A stretch of 64,000 bases of DNA from Armatimonadota bacterium. GTDB taxonomy: Bacteria > Armatimonadota > UBA5829 > DTJY01. Both the position numbers and the translations under genes were made by a program. Location of the stretch: contig JAGONM010000016.1 in the NCBI GenBank assembly GCA_017993055.1, forward strand, positions 1 to 64,000. The letters run 5' to 3'. The notes below the pieces were generated by a model. That model was given only the letters and a program-made list of their open reading frames with translations. It did not search any database and was not told where the DNA came from. Shown here one piece after another: positions 16,282 through 24,923 of this stretch. The number at the start of each line of letters is the position of its first letter. Position 1 is the first letter of the stretch.

Positions 16282-17994
16282 ATGCTGACGTACGACAGCG
16301 TGATCCTCGCCGCCATCGCTTCGGAGTTGAGCACCCGACTCGCAAACGGCCGAACCGACCACATACATCAACCCGAACCGCTGGATCTGGTGCTGGGAAT
16401 CAGGGCGGGAGGGAGCAATCAGAGCCTCCTGATTTCCGCGGACGCCCGTTTCCCGAGAGTGCATCTTACGGCTACTAAGCGCCAGAACCCAAAGACGCCG
16501 CCAGACTTCGTTATGATTCTTCGAAAGCACCTCGAGGGTTCGCGGCTTACCAACGTTGAACAAGTAGATTTCGACCGCATCCTGCACCTCAAGTTCAGAG
16601 CCTTCAACGATGAGAAACTGACGCTGATCATAGAGATAATGGGCAGGCACAGCAACATTATCTTGGTTAACGGTGATGGCCGCATTCTCGGCGCCATCAA
16701 GCACATCGGGAAGTCGAGAAACCGTTACCGGGAAATCCTGCCCGGGCGAATCTACATACCACCGCCGCCGCAAAACAAGATCAACCCGCTCGAAACCACT
16801 GGGCAGGCCCTTGCGGACCTGTTCGCGGCCGCCTTCCCGAGCGATTCAGAACTCTCACCTCAAGCTGTATCCAAGTGGCTCGCCGCGACCTTCACAGGGG
16901 TGAGCCCGTTCGTCGCGCGTGAAATCCTCGCCCGGGCCGCTGATGTCGGCCTGCCGGACGCCTTCCAAGGACTGTGCTCCTCGGTGACAGATGCCGCCTT
17001 CGATCCTGTGATCATCACCGACGATCATGGGCAGACGGTTGGTTTCTACCCGCTACCCAGCGCGCAGTATCCGGCGGCCAATCAGCACGAGCGTCCTTCG
17101 GTCAACCTTGTGGCGGACGTCTTCTACATGTCTGAGTTGCCGAGAGATGAGTTCGAGCACACCAAGGAGGCGATCTTCGCCGCGCTCAGACATCATACCG
17201 AATCGAAGGAGCGCACCATCCGCACCTTAGAGCAGAGCATTGCCGAGGCCGGAAATGCCGAGCGCTTGAAGCAAGCCGCAGAGCTTCTCCTCTCCCAGCC
17301 AGACTCCGTCGAGGATGGGGCATCGGAAGCAACGCTCACTGACTACTACGATCCCTCGGCCGCCTTCGTCACGTTTCCTCTGGACCCGACTCTGAGCCGA
17401 ATCGAGAATGCCGAGGCATATTTCCGGAGGTATCGCAAGGCGGTTTCAGGCGCGGACGCCCTACGCGACCGGCTTAAGGAAGCGCGCGATGAGATGGCGC
17501 TGCTCTCGTCATTTGGCGAACGTGCGGATAGCTGCACATCAGGCGAGGCGATTCGAGATCTCGCCCAGGAGTTGGAGACAAGGGGCATCTCCGTAAGACC
17601 TCAGCAGGTTAAGCAGGCCGCCAAGCAGAAGCCTCTCTTCGAAGGCCATCGCATAAGGGTGCTCCAGTACGGCGAGTGGGAGATTCTCGTGGGTGGGAAC
17701 AGCATGGCAAATGACTACCTGCTCACCCGGGCGGCCAAGCCAAACGACATCTGGGTGCACGCCAAGGCCATTACAAGCGCCCACGTGATCATCCGTACGA
17801 AAAACAGACCCGACGCCGTACCCCAGTCAGTGCTCCACGCAGCGGCCGAGCAGGCAGCACGTCACAGCGCGGCCAAGCATTCGTCGTTAGTCCCGGTGGA
17901 CTACACCTTGCGCAAGTATGTCCGCAAACCAAGAGGTGCTCCGGCCGGCAAGGCGATCTACCAGAACGAGAAAACCATCTACATCACTCCCTGA
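16282..17994 (+). CDS. rqcH: RqcH/NFACT-family ribosome quality control protein
   Basis: 570 residues, typical length. RqcH binds stalled 50S subunits with peptidyl-tRNA and drives C-terminal alanine tailing of the nascent chain. The NFACT-N domain contains the FDRI motif with Asp98-Arg99, matching the Asp-Arg pair that B. subtilis RqcH needs for tRNA(Ala) binding. A coiled-coil region lies around 280-420. The C-terminal NFACT-R domain (about 455-565) contains NDIWVHAKAITSAHVII and ends KAIYQNEKTIYITP. An older name is fibronectin-binding protein. The ATG immediately follows a TATAAT, with no Shine-Dalgarno sequence, so the mRNA is probably leaderless. The 3' end overlaps a convergent small gene by 11 bases. 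Confidence 0.93.
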   Translation: MLTYDSVILAAIASELSTRLANGRTDHIHQPEPLDLVLGIRAGGSNQSLLISADARFPRVHLTATKRQNPKTPPDFVMILRKHLEGSRLTNVEQVDFDRILHLKFRAFNDEKLTLIIEIMGRHSNIILVNGDGRILGAIKHIGKSRNRYREILPGRIYIPPPPQNKINPLETTGQALADLFAAAFPSDSELSPQAVSKWLAATFTGVSPFVAREILARAADVGLPDAFQGLCSSVTDAAFDPVIITDDHGQTVGFYPLPSAQYPAANQHERPSVNLVADVFYMSELPRDEFEHTKEAIFAALRHHTESKERTIRTLEQSIAEAGNAERLKQAAELLLSQPDSVEDGASEATLTDYYDPSAAFVTFPLDPTLSRIENAEAYFRRYRKAVSGADALRDRLKEARDEMALLSSFGERADSCTSGEAIRDLAQELETRGISVRPQQVKQAAKQKPLFEGHRIRVLQYGEWEILVGGNSMANDYLLTRAAKPNDIWVHAKAITSAHVIIRTKNRPDAVPQSVLHAAAEQAARHSAAKHSSLVPVDYTLRKYVRKPRGAPAGKAIYQNEKTIYITP

Positions 17995-18223
17995 TGTCCA
18001 CCTCAATGATCACCTCGCGAATGCCCGGCTTCGTGCGCAGGACGCGGTTGATCACCTCGAGTTCGTGTCTCAGGTCAGTGGGATGCCCGCGCAGGCACTT
18101 GATGTAACCGCGCAGATAGACGACACCGTGCGTCGCGTGAACATCGAGCCCCGACGTATCAATGGATCGCCGGCCGATCTCCCTCTGTGCCAGTCTCGTG
18201 GTCTCGGCATCTCCAGTCGGCAT
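17984..18223 (-). CDS. Small BON-domain-like protein
   Basis: 79 residues from an ATG at 18223, preceded by AAGGAG. The core (GLDVHATHGVVYLRGYIKCL, then a helix and REVIIEVDIRE) has the alpha-beta pattern of BON domains: a beta strand with a VVYLRG motif, a helix of the LEVINRVLRTKPG type, then a last strand. BON domains are found in envelope and stress proteins and may bind lipids or ligands. There is no signal peptide. The gene converges on rqcH with an 11-base overlap. Confidence 0.6.
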   Translation of the reverse strand: MPTGDAETTRLAQREIGRRSIDTSGLDVHATHGVVYLRGYIKCLRGHPTDLRHELEVINRVLRTKPGIREVIIEVDIRE

Positions 18224-18341
18224 ATCTTGCCACTCCTTTGCTCCCGCAAAAACACCAGACAGACGGCAGCGCTGCCTGACGCGCATGCACGCTCTCCCTG
18301 TCCTATTCGCCGCAGTGAGCGGGACTCCTGCTTGAGCCAAG

Positions 18342-18370
18342 TTGACGCGTGATGCCCCACACGGTATACT
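18342..18370 (+). promoter_or_regulatory. Sigma-70 promoter of the lar operon
   Basis: TTGACG (18342-18347), a 17-bp spacer and TATACT (18365-18370). It overlaps the upstream part of the larE open frame, which rules out the far upstream ATG codons as starts. Confidence 0.78.
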
Positions 18371-18414
18371 TCCCCTGTGAACTGGATGGCGCAGCGCAGG
18401 TTGGGGGTTCCCGT

Positions 18415-19248
18415 GTGTCCCAAGAGAAACTGGAACGTCTGAGACAGATCATCCGCGAGATGGGCAGCGTGCTCGTCGCCTACTCGGGCGGCGTAGACTC
18501 CACGTTTCTGATGAAGATCGCGTACGACACCCTCGGGAAACGGGCGCTCGCAGTTCTCGCTGCTTCCGAAATCTATCCGGCTTCCGAGATGGAGGAGGCC
18601 GAAGAACTCGCCCGGGACTTGAGTTTCCCGCTGGTCGTCATCCGTACCGATGAACTCAATGATGAGGAGTTTGCCCGCAACTCCAGAGACCGATGCTATT
18701 ACTGCAAATCGGAGCTGATCCGCAAGCTACAGGAAATCGCACTGCAGCGCGGACTTACGGTCGTCGCACACGGTGCGAACGCAGACGACGTCAATGACTA
18801 CCGCCCGGGCGCCAGGGCCGCAGCTGAACTTGGTGCCCGTGCCCCGCTCCAAGAGGCCGGATTCACCAAGGCCGAGATTCGCCAAATGTCCAAGCGGCTG
18901 GGATTGCCGACCTGGGACAAGCCGTCCTATGCGTGCCTTGCGTCGAGATTTCCATACGGCGCAGCTATCACCGGCGAAGCTCTCAAGAGGGTTGACGAGG
19001 CGGAGAGTTTCCTGCGGGGACTCGGCTTCCGCCAGCTCAGAGTCAGGCACTACGATGATACGGCAAGAATCGAGGTCGAGCCGGCGAACCTGACCCGGAT
19101 CACTTCGGAAGAGATCCGAGGACGGATAGTACCGCGATTCAAGCAACTCGGGTATCTCTACGTAACACTCGACCTGGAGGGCTACCGCATGGGAAGCATG
19201 AACGCAGTGCTCGAAGAAGTTGAGAAAGATGCGACCAACAGGGCCTGA
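18415..19248 (+). CDS. larE: ATP-dependent sacrificial sulfur transferase LarE
   Basis: 277 residues from GTG 18415, preceded by GGGGG with 7-nt spacing; upstream ATGs lie inside the promoter. LarE adenylates the pyridinium carboxylates made by LarB and donates sulfur to build the nickel-pincer cofactor. The PP-loop is [14 protein letters not shown] (SGGVDS). Three cysteines stand out: Cys94 and Cys97 in RCYYCK, and Cys174 in [11 protein letters not shown]. Lactobacillus LarE has only the last and sacrifices its sulfur, whereas three-cysteine LarE proteins are reported to hold a [4Fe-4S] cluster and turn over repeatedly. This one is probably of the cluster type. It is first in the operon, 3 bases before larB. 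Confidence 0.9.
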   Translation: MSQEKLERLRQIIREMGSVLVAYSGGVDSTFLMKIAYDTLGKRALAVLAASEIYPASEMEEAEELARDLSFPLVVIRTDELNDEEFARNSRDRCYYCKSELIRKLQEIALQRGLTVVAHGANADDVNDYRPGARAAAELGARAPLQEAGFTKAEIRQMSKRLGLPTWDKPSYACLASRFPYGAAITGEALKRVDEAESFLRGLGFRQLRVRHYDDTARIEVEPANLTRITSEEIRGRIVPRFKQLGYLYVTLDLEGYRMGSMNAVLEEVEKDATNRA

Positions 19249-19251
19249 AAC

Positions 19252-20010
19252 ATGAAGCACAACGACCAGTTGGAACAGATACTCTCGGACGTGCAGTCGG
19301 GGCAGTTGACCATCCACGAGGCTATGATGCGCCTTCGCGGACTCCCCTACGAGGACCTGGAGTATGCAAAGATTGACCACCATCGGCCTCTGCGGACGGG
19401 ATTTCCGGAGGTCGTCTTCTGCCAGGGGAAGACGGTCGAGCAGGTAGTCGAGATTCTCGCCCGCCTCTCGGCGCACCATCCTTCGGTACTGGCCACTCGC
19501 GCCACTCCCGAGATGGCCGACGCCGTAGCGCGGGCGATCCCGCAGGCGCGATACCATGGATCCGCGCGATGCATTACCGTCTGCCGGGATGAGTCAGCTC
19601 ATGCCGAGGACAGAGACGGCAAGTACGTACTTGTCGTCTCAGCCGGGACTGCCGACATACCAGTGGCCGAGGAAGCCGCAGTAACTGCCGAGATCATGGG
19701 AAGCCGCGTCGAGCGCGTTTACGACGTCGGGGTTGCCGGACTGCACCGCCTTCTCGACCAGAAGTCGAGGTTGGAAGACGCGAACGTAATCATCGTCTGC
19801 GCGGGAATGGAGGGTGCGCTGCCGAGCGTCGTGGGCGGACTGGTCGATTGCCCCGTCATCGCAGTCCCGACGAGCATCGGGTACGGGGCGAGTTTTCAGG
19901 GACTGGCGGCCCTCCTCTCGATGTTGAACACCTGTGCGGAGGGCGTGGCTGTCGTGAACATAGATAACGGCTTCGGCGCGGGGTACTTTGCTCACTTGAT
20001 CAACAGGTGA
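19252..20010 (+). CDS. larB: Nickel pincer cofactor biosynthesis protein LarB
   Basis: 252 residues, usual length. LarB carboxylates and hydrolyses nicotinic acid adenine dinucleotide to pyridine-3,5-dicarboxylate mononucleotide, the first step of nickel-pincer cofactor synthesis. The C-terminal half is PurE-like, with VSAGTADIPVAEEAAVTAE and VIIVCAGMEGALPSVVGGL; the N-terminus (QLTIHEAMMRLRGLPYEDL) is also typical. It starts 3 bases after larE and is followed 4 bases later by a small membrane-protein gene. Confidence 0.93.
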   Translation: MKHNDQLEQILSDVQSGQLTIHEAMMRLRGLPYEDLEYAKIDHHRPLRTGFPEVVFCQGKTVEQVVEILARLSAHHPSVLATRATPEMADAVARAIPQARYHGSARCITVCRDESAHAEDRDGKYVLVVSAGTADIPVAEEAAVTAEIMGSRVERVYDVGVAGLHRLLDQKSRLEDANVIIVCAGMEGALPSVVGGLVDCPVIAVPTSIGYGASFQGLAALLSMLNTCAEGVAVVNIDNGFGAGYFAHLINR

Positions 20011-20014
20011 TCTG

Positions 20015-20224
20015 ATGCCGACACGAGTGCCTTCATCGTCGGGTGCTGGCGCGATATTACTGGTCGTAGTCATGATAGCAGGCGGAGCAGCAATGCTCGG
20101 TCGCGGCTTGCCGCGCAGGAACAAGCTCGAGATCGCCTGCGGAGCGGTCATCGCGGCAAGCGGACTGACGACAGTAGCCATGTACGCATCGCGCGCGTTC
20201 GGGTGGTGGAAGGGCTGGAGATGA
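20015..20224 (+). CDS. Small membrane protein inserted in the lar operon
   Basis: 69 residues with two probable membrane spans (ILLVVVMIAGGAAMLG and ACGAVIAASGLTTVAMY) joined by a short basic loop RGLPRRNKLE. The ATG follows AGGTGA. It overlaps the larC start by 4 bases, so it is coupled to both lar neighbours. I do not recognise the family. Position suggests a role linked to the nickel-pincer pathway, such as nickel uptake or anchoring, but nothing in the sequence shows this. Confidence 0.65.
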   Translation: MPTRVPSSSGAGAILLVVVMIAGGAAMLGRGLPRRNKLEIACGAVIAASGLTTVAMYASRAFGWWKGWR

Positions 20225-21387
20225 GAATCGCATACTTCGACTGTTTCGCCGGGGTCAGCGGCGACATGACGCTGGCGGCGCTCCTGGACGCGGGCATCGA
20301 GGAGCAGGCATTCCGCGAGGAGATCGCCAAACTCGGCGACCTCGGATTCGATCTGCGGATATCAAAGGTCATGAAGCGCGGCATCGAGGCGACCGACGTT
20401 GATGTCGTCATCGCGGAGAACCACCATCACCGAAAACTCAACGCCATCCGACGCATCATCGAGGGAAGCCTTCTATCCGACGGGGTCAAGGCACAGGCGG
20501 TGGAGATGTTCACTCGACTGGCCGAGGCCGAGGGCAAGGTCCACGGACACTCGCCGGAAGAGGTCCACTTCCACGAGGTCGGCGCAGTCGATGCGATAGT
20601 CGACATCGTCGGCGCGTGCATCGGCATTGAACTGCTCGGCGTGTCGAAGGTCTACTCCTCGGCGCTTCCAATGGGCAGCGGCTTCGTGGATGCCGCTCAC
20701 GGCCGGATTCCCCTGCCCGCTCCAGCCACCGTTGAGATACTGAAAGGCGTCCCGATATACGCGGCCGGCATCGAGGGAGAGACTGTCACCCCCACCGGTG
20801 CGGCGATCCTGCGCACTCTGGCGGTGGACTTCCTGGCGATGCCATCAATGAGGATCGAGACCATCGGTTACGGAGCCGGCAAACGCGAATCCGATCCACC
20901 GAATGTCCTCCGCATACTGGTCGGAGACTCCGAGGAGGCTGAACATCCCGCGCCGCGGGTCTCAATCGTTGAGACAAATATCGACGACATGAACCCCGAG
21001 CTGTACGAGCCCACCTCGGAACGGCTATTCCAGGCCGGCGCGCTCGATGTATACCTGACTCCAATCCAGATGAAAAAGGGCCGCCCTGCGGTACTCCTCA
21101 CCGCAGTATGTCCGATCGGTCGAACGGACGAGGTTGCCAACGCCGTACTCAGCGAGACGACATCCTTCGGCGTTCGCATATCCGCCGCGACCCGTAAGTG
21201 CCTCGACAGGCGATGGGAGACGGTCACAACGCCCTACGGCGAAATACGGGTGAAGGTCGGCCGCATCGGCGACCTCGAAACGGCCTCCCCGGAGTATGAG
21301 GACTGCAGGACGGCCGCCGCAAGCCACGGTGTCCCGACACGCCTCGTCTATGACCTGTCGCTTGCTGCATACCACTCCCGGGCATGA
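20221..21387 (+). CDS. larC: Nickel insertion protein LarC (single polypeptide)
   Basis: 388 residues from ATG 20221, which overlaps the previous stop. LarC is a CTP-dependent nickel insertase that puts Ni into the pincer cofactor. Motifs include the N-terminal YFDCFAGVSGDMTLAALLDAG, HFHEVGAVDAIVDIVG (histidine-rich metal region) and the C-terminal TNIDDMNPELYEP segment. In Lactobacillus plantarum the gene is split into larC1 and larC2 and needs a programmed frameshift; here it is one continuous frame. No lactate racemase (larA) is found nearby, so the cofactor user lies elsewhere. Confidence 0.93.
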   Translation: MRIAYFDCFAGVSGDMTLAALLDAGIEEQAFREEIAKLGDLGFDLRISKVMKRGIEATDVDVVIAENHHHRKLNAIRRIIEGSLLSDGVKAQAVEMFTRLAEAEGKVHGHSPEEVHFHEVGAVDAIVDIVGACIGIELLGVSKVYSSALPMGSGFVDAAHGRIPLPAPATVEILKGVPIYAAGIEGETVTPTGAAILRTLAVDFLAMPSMRIETIGYGAGKRESDPPNVLRILVGDSEEAEHPAPRVSIVETNIDDMNPELYEPTSERLFQAGALDVYLTPIQMKKGRPAVLLTAVCPIGRTDEVANAVLSETTSFGVRISAATRKCLDRRWETVTTPYGEIRVKVGRIGDLETASPEYEDCRTAAASHGVPTRLVYDLSLAAYHSRA

Positions 21388-22283
21388 ACGCGCCTGCGCC
21401 TGCAGTCAGACTATCGCTCGACGCGATGGCGACCCGCTTCGAGGTGGCCCTACACGGAGACACACCATCCAGACTGCGGGCCGCCGGCGAGGAAGCCCTC
21501 GCCGAGATCAAACGACTCGACGCTCAGCTGAGTTTCTACAATCCCGCGAGCGAGGTCAGCCGCATCAACATCCTTGCCGCCGGCGGGCCGGTTCGCGTAG
21601 ACCCGAGGGTGTTTCGGCTCGTCAGATACTGCGCCGAGTTGAGACGCCGCACGGAGGGGCTTTTCGACGTCGCCATAGTGCCGCTGCTCCGGCTGTGGGG
21701 CTTCACCGGCACCGAGGGGCGCGTTCCCGACCCGGAAGCCATTAGCAGAGCGCTCGAGGTGTCCGGAATGGACCAGGTCACGTTCGACACGAAGAACCTC
21801 ACCTTGCGGTTCGCTCGCCCGGGCTCCGCTATAGATCTCGGCGCGATCGCCAAGGGATACGCCGTCGGGTGCGCGAAGGATATTCTCAAGGACTGCGGCG
21901 TCACGAGCGCACTGATCCACGGTGGCACGAGTTCGGTCTACGGCATCGGCGCGCCGCCCGGCCAAGATACCTGGCGCGTAGCGATCCGAGACCCTCGCCA
22001 TGAGAACCAGGCGCTGGAGGTCGTGGGACTGCACGACTGTGCACTCGGGGTTTCCGCCGTGCACGGCAAGTCATTTGTCGTGGGCGGCTCCGAGTACGGC
22101 CACGTCATTGATCCGAACACGGGTTGCGCCGTCGCCGGAGTGAGGCTTGCTGCGGTAACCGGCCCGTCGGCGACCGATTGCGACGCACTCTCCACTGCGC
22201 TGCTCATCACTGGCGAGCAGTGGATTCCCACGTTTCGTGAGAGATTCCCGGGTTACCGAGCAATCTTCACACCGATTACTTGA
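21384..22283 (+). CDS. apbE: FAD:protein FMN transferase (ApbE family)
   Basis: 299 residues; its ATG overlaps the larC stop (ATGA). ApbE proteins link FMN from FAD to a Thr or Ser in target flavoproteins. Family features are MATRFEVALHG, LDAQLSFYNPASEVSRIN, the FAD-binding RPGSAIDLGAIAKGYAVG, HGGTSSVYGIG and the C-terminal TDCDALSTALLI. No signal peptide or lipobox is seen, unlike many exported ApbE proteins, so it should act in the cytoplasm. Coupling to lar genes is unusual and hints that a flavinylated protein and the nickel-pincer enzyme share a pathway. Confidence 0.9.
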   Translation: MNAPAPAVRLSLDAMATRFEVALHGDTPSRLRAAGEEALAEIKRLDAQLSFYNPASEVSRINILAAGGPVRVDPRVFRLVRYCAELRRRTEGLFDVAIVPLLRLWGFTGTEGRVPDPEAISRALEVSGMDQVTFDTKNLTLRFARPGSAIDLGAIAKGYAVGCAKDILKDCGVTSALIHGGTSSVYGIGAPPGQDTWRVAIRDPRHENQALEVVGLHDCALGVSAVHGKSFVVGGSEYGHVIDPNTGCAVAGVRLAAVTGPSATDCDALSTALLITGEQWIPTFRERFPGYRAIFTPIT

Positions 22284-22301
22284 CCGTATTGGAGACGAGC
22301 C

Positions 22302-23669
22302 GTGTTCAAGACCATCATCTCAATTGCGATATGCATCCCTTCTGTCTGCACTCCGGCGACAAGAGACCCGTTCGCCCGGTCCGTGCAGGTGGATTCCAGC
22401 TTCGTCTACTACCAGAACCGCAGCAAGCAGAGCATCGCCTCGGAAATAGGATTGAACGGCTACCGATGCATACGCCTCATTGTGACCGACGACACCTCTC
22501 CCGACGCCGAACTGGTCAACGCCTGTCACGATGCAGGAACTGCCGTCTGGTACACCTCCTTCGGCAATGGCAAGTACGGCACTGCGGGACTTCCCGCCGG
22601 CTGGGAGCACTGGAAGATGGTGCTGCGAGCGAGCCAGCCCGACAGCGTCGCCGGCGGATACGTCTACCTCTGTCTCAACAATCCCGACTACCGCGCCTGG
22701 AAGATCCGTAGGGTTACCGAGACCCTGCAGTCGGCGCCCTTCGACGGATTTGAGATGGCTGAGCCGTTCTGGCCCGCCTACAGAGGACCCGAGAGCGTGG
22801 CGTATGGATGCCTCTGCGGCTCTTGTCGGTCCGCGTTTCTAGCGGCGAATCCCGAAGAAAGCGATATCCCTGATTTTCAGGATCAATCAAGTCCTCGGTA
22901 CTACAAGACCGACCGGGACCTGTACCGTAAGTGGGTGGATTTCCGCGCCGAGAGCGTCCTCGCGTTCCACAAAGAGATAATAGATGCGGTCCGTAAGGCG
23001 CGCCCGGAGGTCAGGATTGCCGTCTGGGGGATTGCCGACGATGTGCCGAACCCAATCGAGTCCCTTCGCGAGTGGGAAGGCATTGACGGGAAGGCACTGG
23101 CCAGCGGGATCAAACCGGATGTCTACGTGATCCAGACCGACTGGCCCGAATGGACGAAGCCCGAACTTCCAGCCGACTATCCGCTGAAGTACAGGCCGTT
23201 CGTCACCGCGGTGAAGTCCGCCTCCCCGAGGACGCGCATCATCCTGCAGACCGATATCGGCTCGCGAGAGGACTGCCGACGAGGATCGGCGTGGATCGCC
23301 GAGTGTGAGAAGGCGGCGGTAGAGGCCGGGATGACTGGCATCACCGCTTACGAATATCACCTATCAGCAGACATCTATGACCGCCCGCCGCGACTGCTGG
23401 CAACTGACGTCTCCGCCGGTCTCATCAGCCTTAAGTTCGACAAGCGCCTCGATTCTGCCGGAGCCGCCGACCCTGCCAACTACAGCCCCAATGCGGGACG
23501 TGTCGTAGCCGCGAAGGCTGACGGAAGCATCGTCCAACTGACCATTGAGGGCCGACCGACGAAGATCATCGTCCGTGACCTGTCGGATGACCCGTCGCGC
23601 CGTCTTTTCAAGGGCTACCCTGCCCTGGCTATGTCCGAGACATCCACGGTGTTCCTCGAGTGGAAGTAA
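22302..23669 (+). CDS. Exported TIM-barrel protein, putative glycoside hydrolase
   Basis: 455 residues from a GTG preceded by GGAG (7-nt spacing). A signal peptide occupies about residues 1-20. The rest resembles uncharacterised family-10-like or DUF4015-like sugar hydrolase barrels: GLNGYRCIRLIVTDD, FDGFEMAEPFWP (strand-end acidic residue), CLCGSCRSAFLA, WGIADDVPNPIE, and a small C-terminal beta domain from about residue 365 (Fn3- or Big-like). The CxCxxC cluster after the barrel strand occurs in related bacterial proteins. The exact family and substrate are unclear. It follows apbE by 18 bases and may be cotranscribed. Confidence 0.65.
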   Translation: MFKTIISIAICIPSVCTPATRDPFARSVQVDSSFVYYQNRSKQSIASEIGLNGYRCIRLIVTDDTSPDAELVNACHDAGTAVWYTSFGNGKYGTAGLPAGWEHWKMVLRASQPDSVAGGYVYLCLNNPDYRAWKIRRVTETLQSAPFDGFEMAEPFWPAYRGPESVAYGCLCGSCRSAFLAANPEESDIPDFQDQSSPRYYKTDRDLYRKWVDFRAESVLAFHKEIIDAVRKARPEVRIAVWGIADDVPNPIESLREWEGIDGKALASGIKPDVYVIQTDWPEWTKPELPADYPLKYRPFVTAVKSASPRTRIILQTDIGSREDCRRGSAWIAECEKAAVEAGMTGITAYEYHLSADIYDRPPRLLATDVSAGLISLKFDKRLDSAGAADPANYSPNAGRVVAAKADGSIVQLTIEGRPTKIIVRDLSDDPSRRLFKGYPALAMSETSTVFLEWK

Positions 23670-23764
23670 TCACGTAGACTATCATTGGCGGCGGAGGAAG
23701 TTCGTACCAGCGTAGTGAACAAGCGTACAGTGAGATCGCGCTGAAGGGAGCCATTTACATTCGC

Positions 23765-24844
23765 ATGTACACCGTGTTCAGTTCTTGTCTCCTCTGTTGC
23801 CTCACGGCAGCGACCCTACACGCTACTGATCTGTCACCAACAAGGCAGTGGAGAGTCATCCCAGCGGCGCTCTGCACGTCAAGCAACGAAGCTGATCCGG
23901 CACCCGCCAGCAGAGGCATTGACGCCTCTTGGAGCCCCGAACCGTCGCGCAGCGAATGGTTCGCCCTCAAGCTTCCCCACGGTGGCCGATTCCTACTCAC
24001 GTTCGCCGTCTCCAAGACGGACACGCCGGTCTATGCCGTTCTCGAGCGCTCGACGGATTCCGCAGGTAAGGCTTGGGAGCAGGTCGCCGTCCAACTCCCA
24101 AGGGGCAAACTCGACAAGTTCATTCTGGACAGTCGCAAGGCCGGGTGGTGGCGGATCAGATTCACATTCAGGCAGAAGACGGAGCCGTCAGAGGTCAAGG
24201 TGAGTGACATCGGACTCTACGACCTCGATGTCGCGCGGCCCGACTACTGGCTCACCGTGGGCGCGAGCATCCAAGCCCAGAGCATCAGGAACAGCGTGTT
24301 CAAGCGGATGGTGAAGGAGCGATTCACCGGCTTCGACCCCGTGATGTTCAGTCTCGCCGTCGGCGGCTGGAACTCGACGCACCTCCGAGAGGCGCTCCCC
24401 GGCTTCCTAAAGGATCACCCCGACGCGCAATACGTCTGCATTCACATCGGAGGGAACAACGTCACGCCGAACCGACCCTACCCCGGCGGCGCGGACCAAC
24501 TGAGGGATGATCTCGTCACCATATTGACGATGATCAAGGATTCCGGCAAGATTCCCATCCTCTCACGCCTGTCATACCGAGCCTACAAAGGCGCGAAGCC
24601 CGTCCCGCCCGAGGAGAACGGCTCCGGCCCTTACGTGACGGCGATCTACGACCCGCTCATCAAGGAGTACTGCCCCGACTTCTTCGACGAGGCGACCGGC
24701 AAGGGAATCGTGGACGCGTATAACTGGTTCAAGGAGCATCCCGAGGAGCTCTCCGCGGACGGCGTCCATGTGAACCCGACCGGCGCGGAGTCCTGGAACC
24801 GTCTGTGGGCCGAGCGCGCTGGTGAAGTCATCTACGCCAGGTGA
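23765..24844 (+). CDS. Exported SGNH/GDSL hydrolase
   Basis: 359 residues with an N-terminal signal peptide (about 1-21). A beta-sandwich region (25-155) precedes an SGNH domain. The four blocks are visible: Ser168 in LTVGASIQ, Gly in VGGWNSTH, Asn231 in HIGGNN, and Asp332/His335 in SADGVHVN. The class includes carbohydrate esterases, lipases and acetyl esterases; exported carbohydrate-active neighbours make a sugar acetyl esterase likely. The start has only a distant GGGAG, so the true start could differ slightly. Confidence 0.82.
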   Translation: MYTVFSSCLLCCLTAATLHATDLSPTRQWRVIPAALCTSSNEADPAPASRGIDASWSPEPSRSEWFALKLPHGGRFLLTFAVSKTDTPVYAVLERSTDSAGKAWEQVAVQLPRGKLDKFILDSRKAGWWRIRFTFRQKTEPSEVKVSDIGLYDLDVARPDYWLTVGASIQAQSIRNSVFKRMVKERFTGFDPVMFSLAVGGWNSTHLREALPGFLKDHPDAQYVCIHIGGNNVTPNRPYPGGADQLRDDLVTILTMIKDSGKIPILSRLSYRAYKGAKPVPPEENGSGPYVTAIYDPLIKEYCPDFFDEATGKGIVDAYNWFKEHPEELSADGVHVNPTGAESWNRLWAERAGEVIYAR

Positions 24845-24923
24845 CCGGCCGACGGGATTCCTTGAGCTCGCTCGAACATGCCGGGCGGTCCTGCCGCATC
24901 CGTGCTTCCGAGCAGCGGTGATG

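Noticed and set aside
18349-18414. An earlier ATG start for LarE at 18349
   Set aside because: The codons lie inside the TTGACG-17-TATACT promoter, so they would not be on the mRNA.
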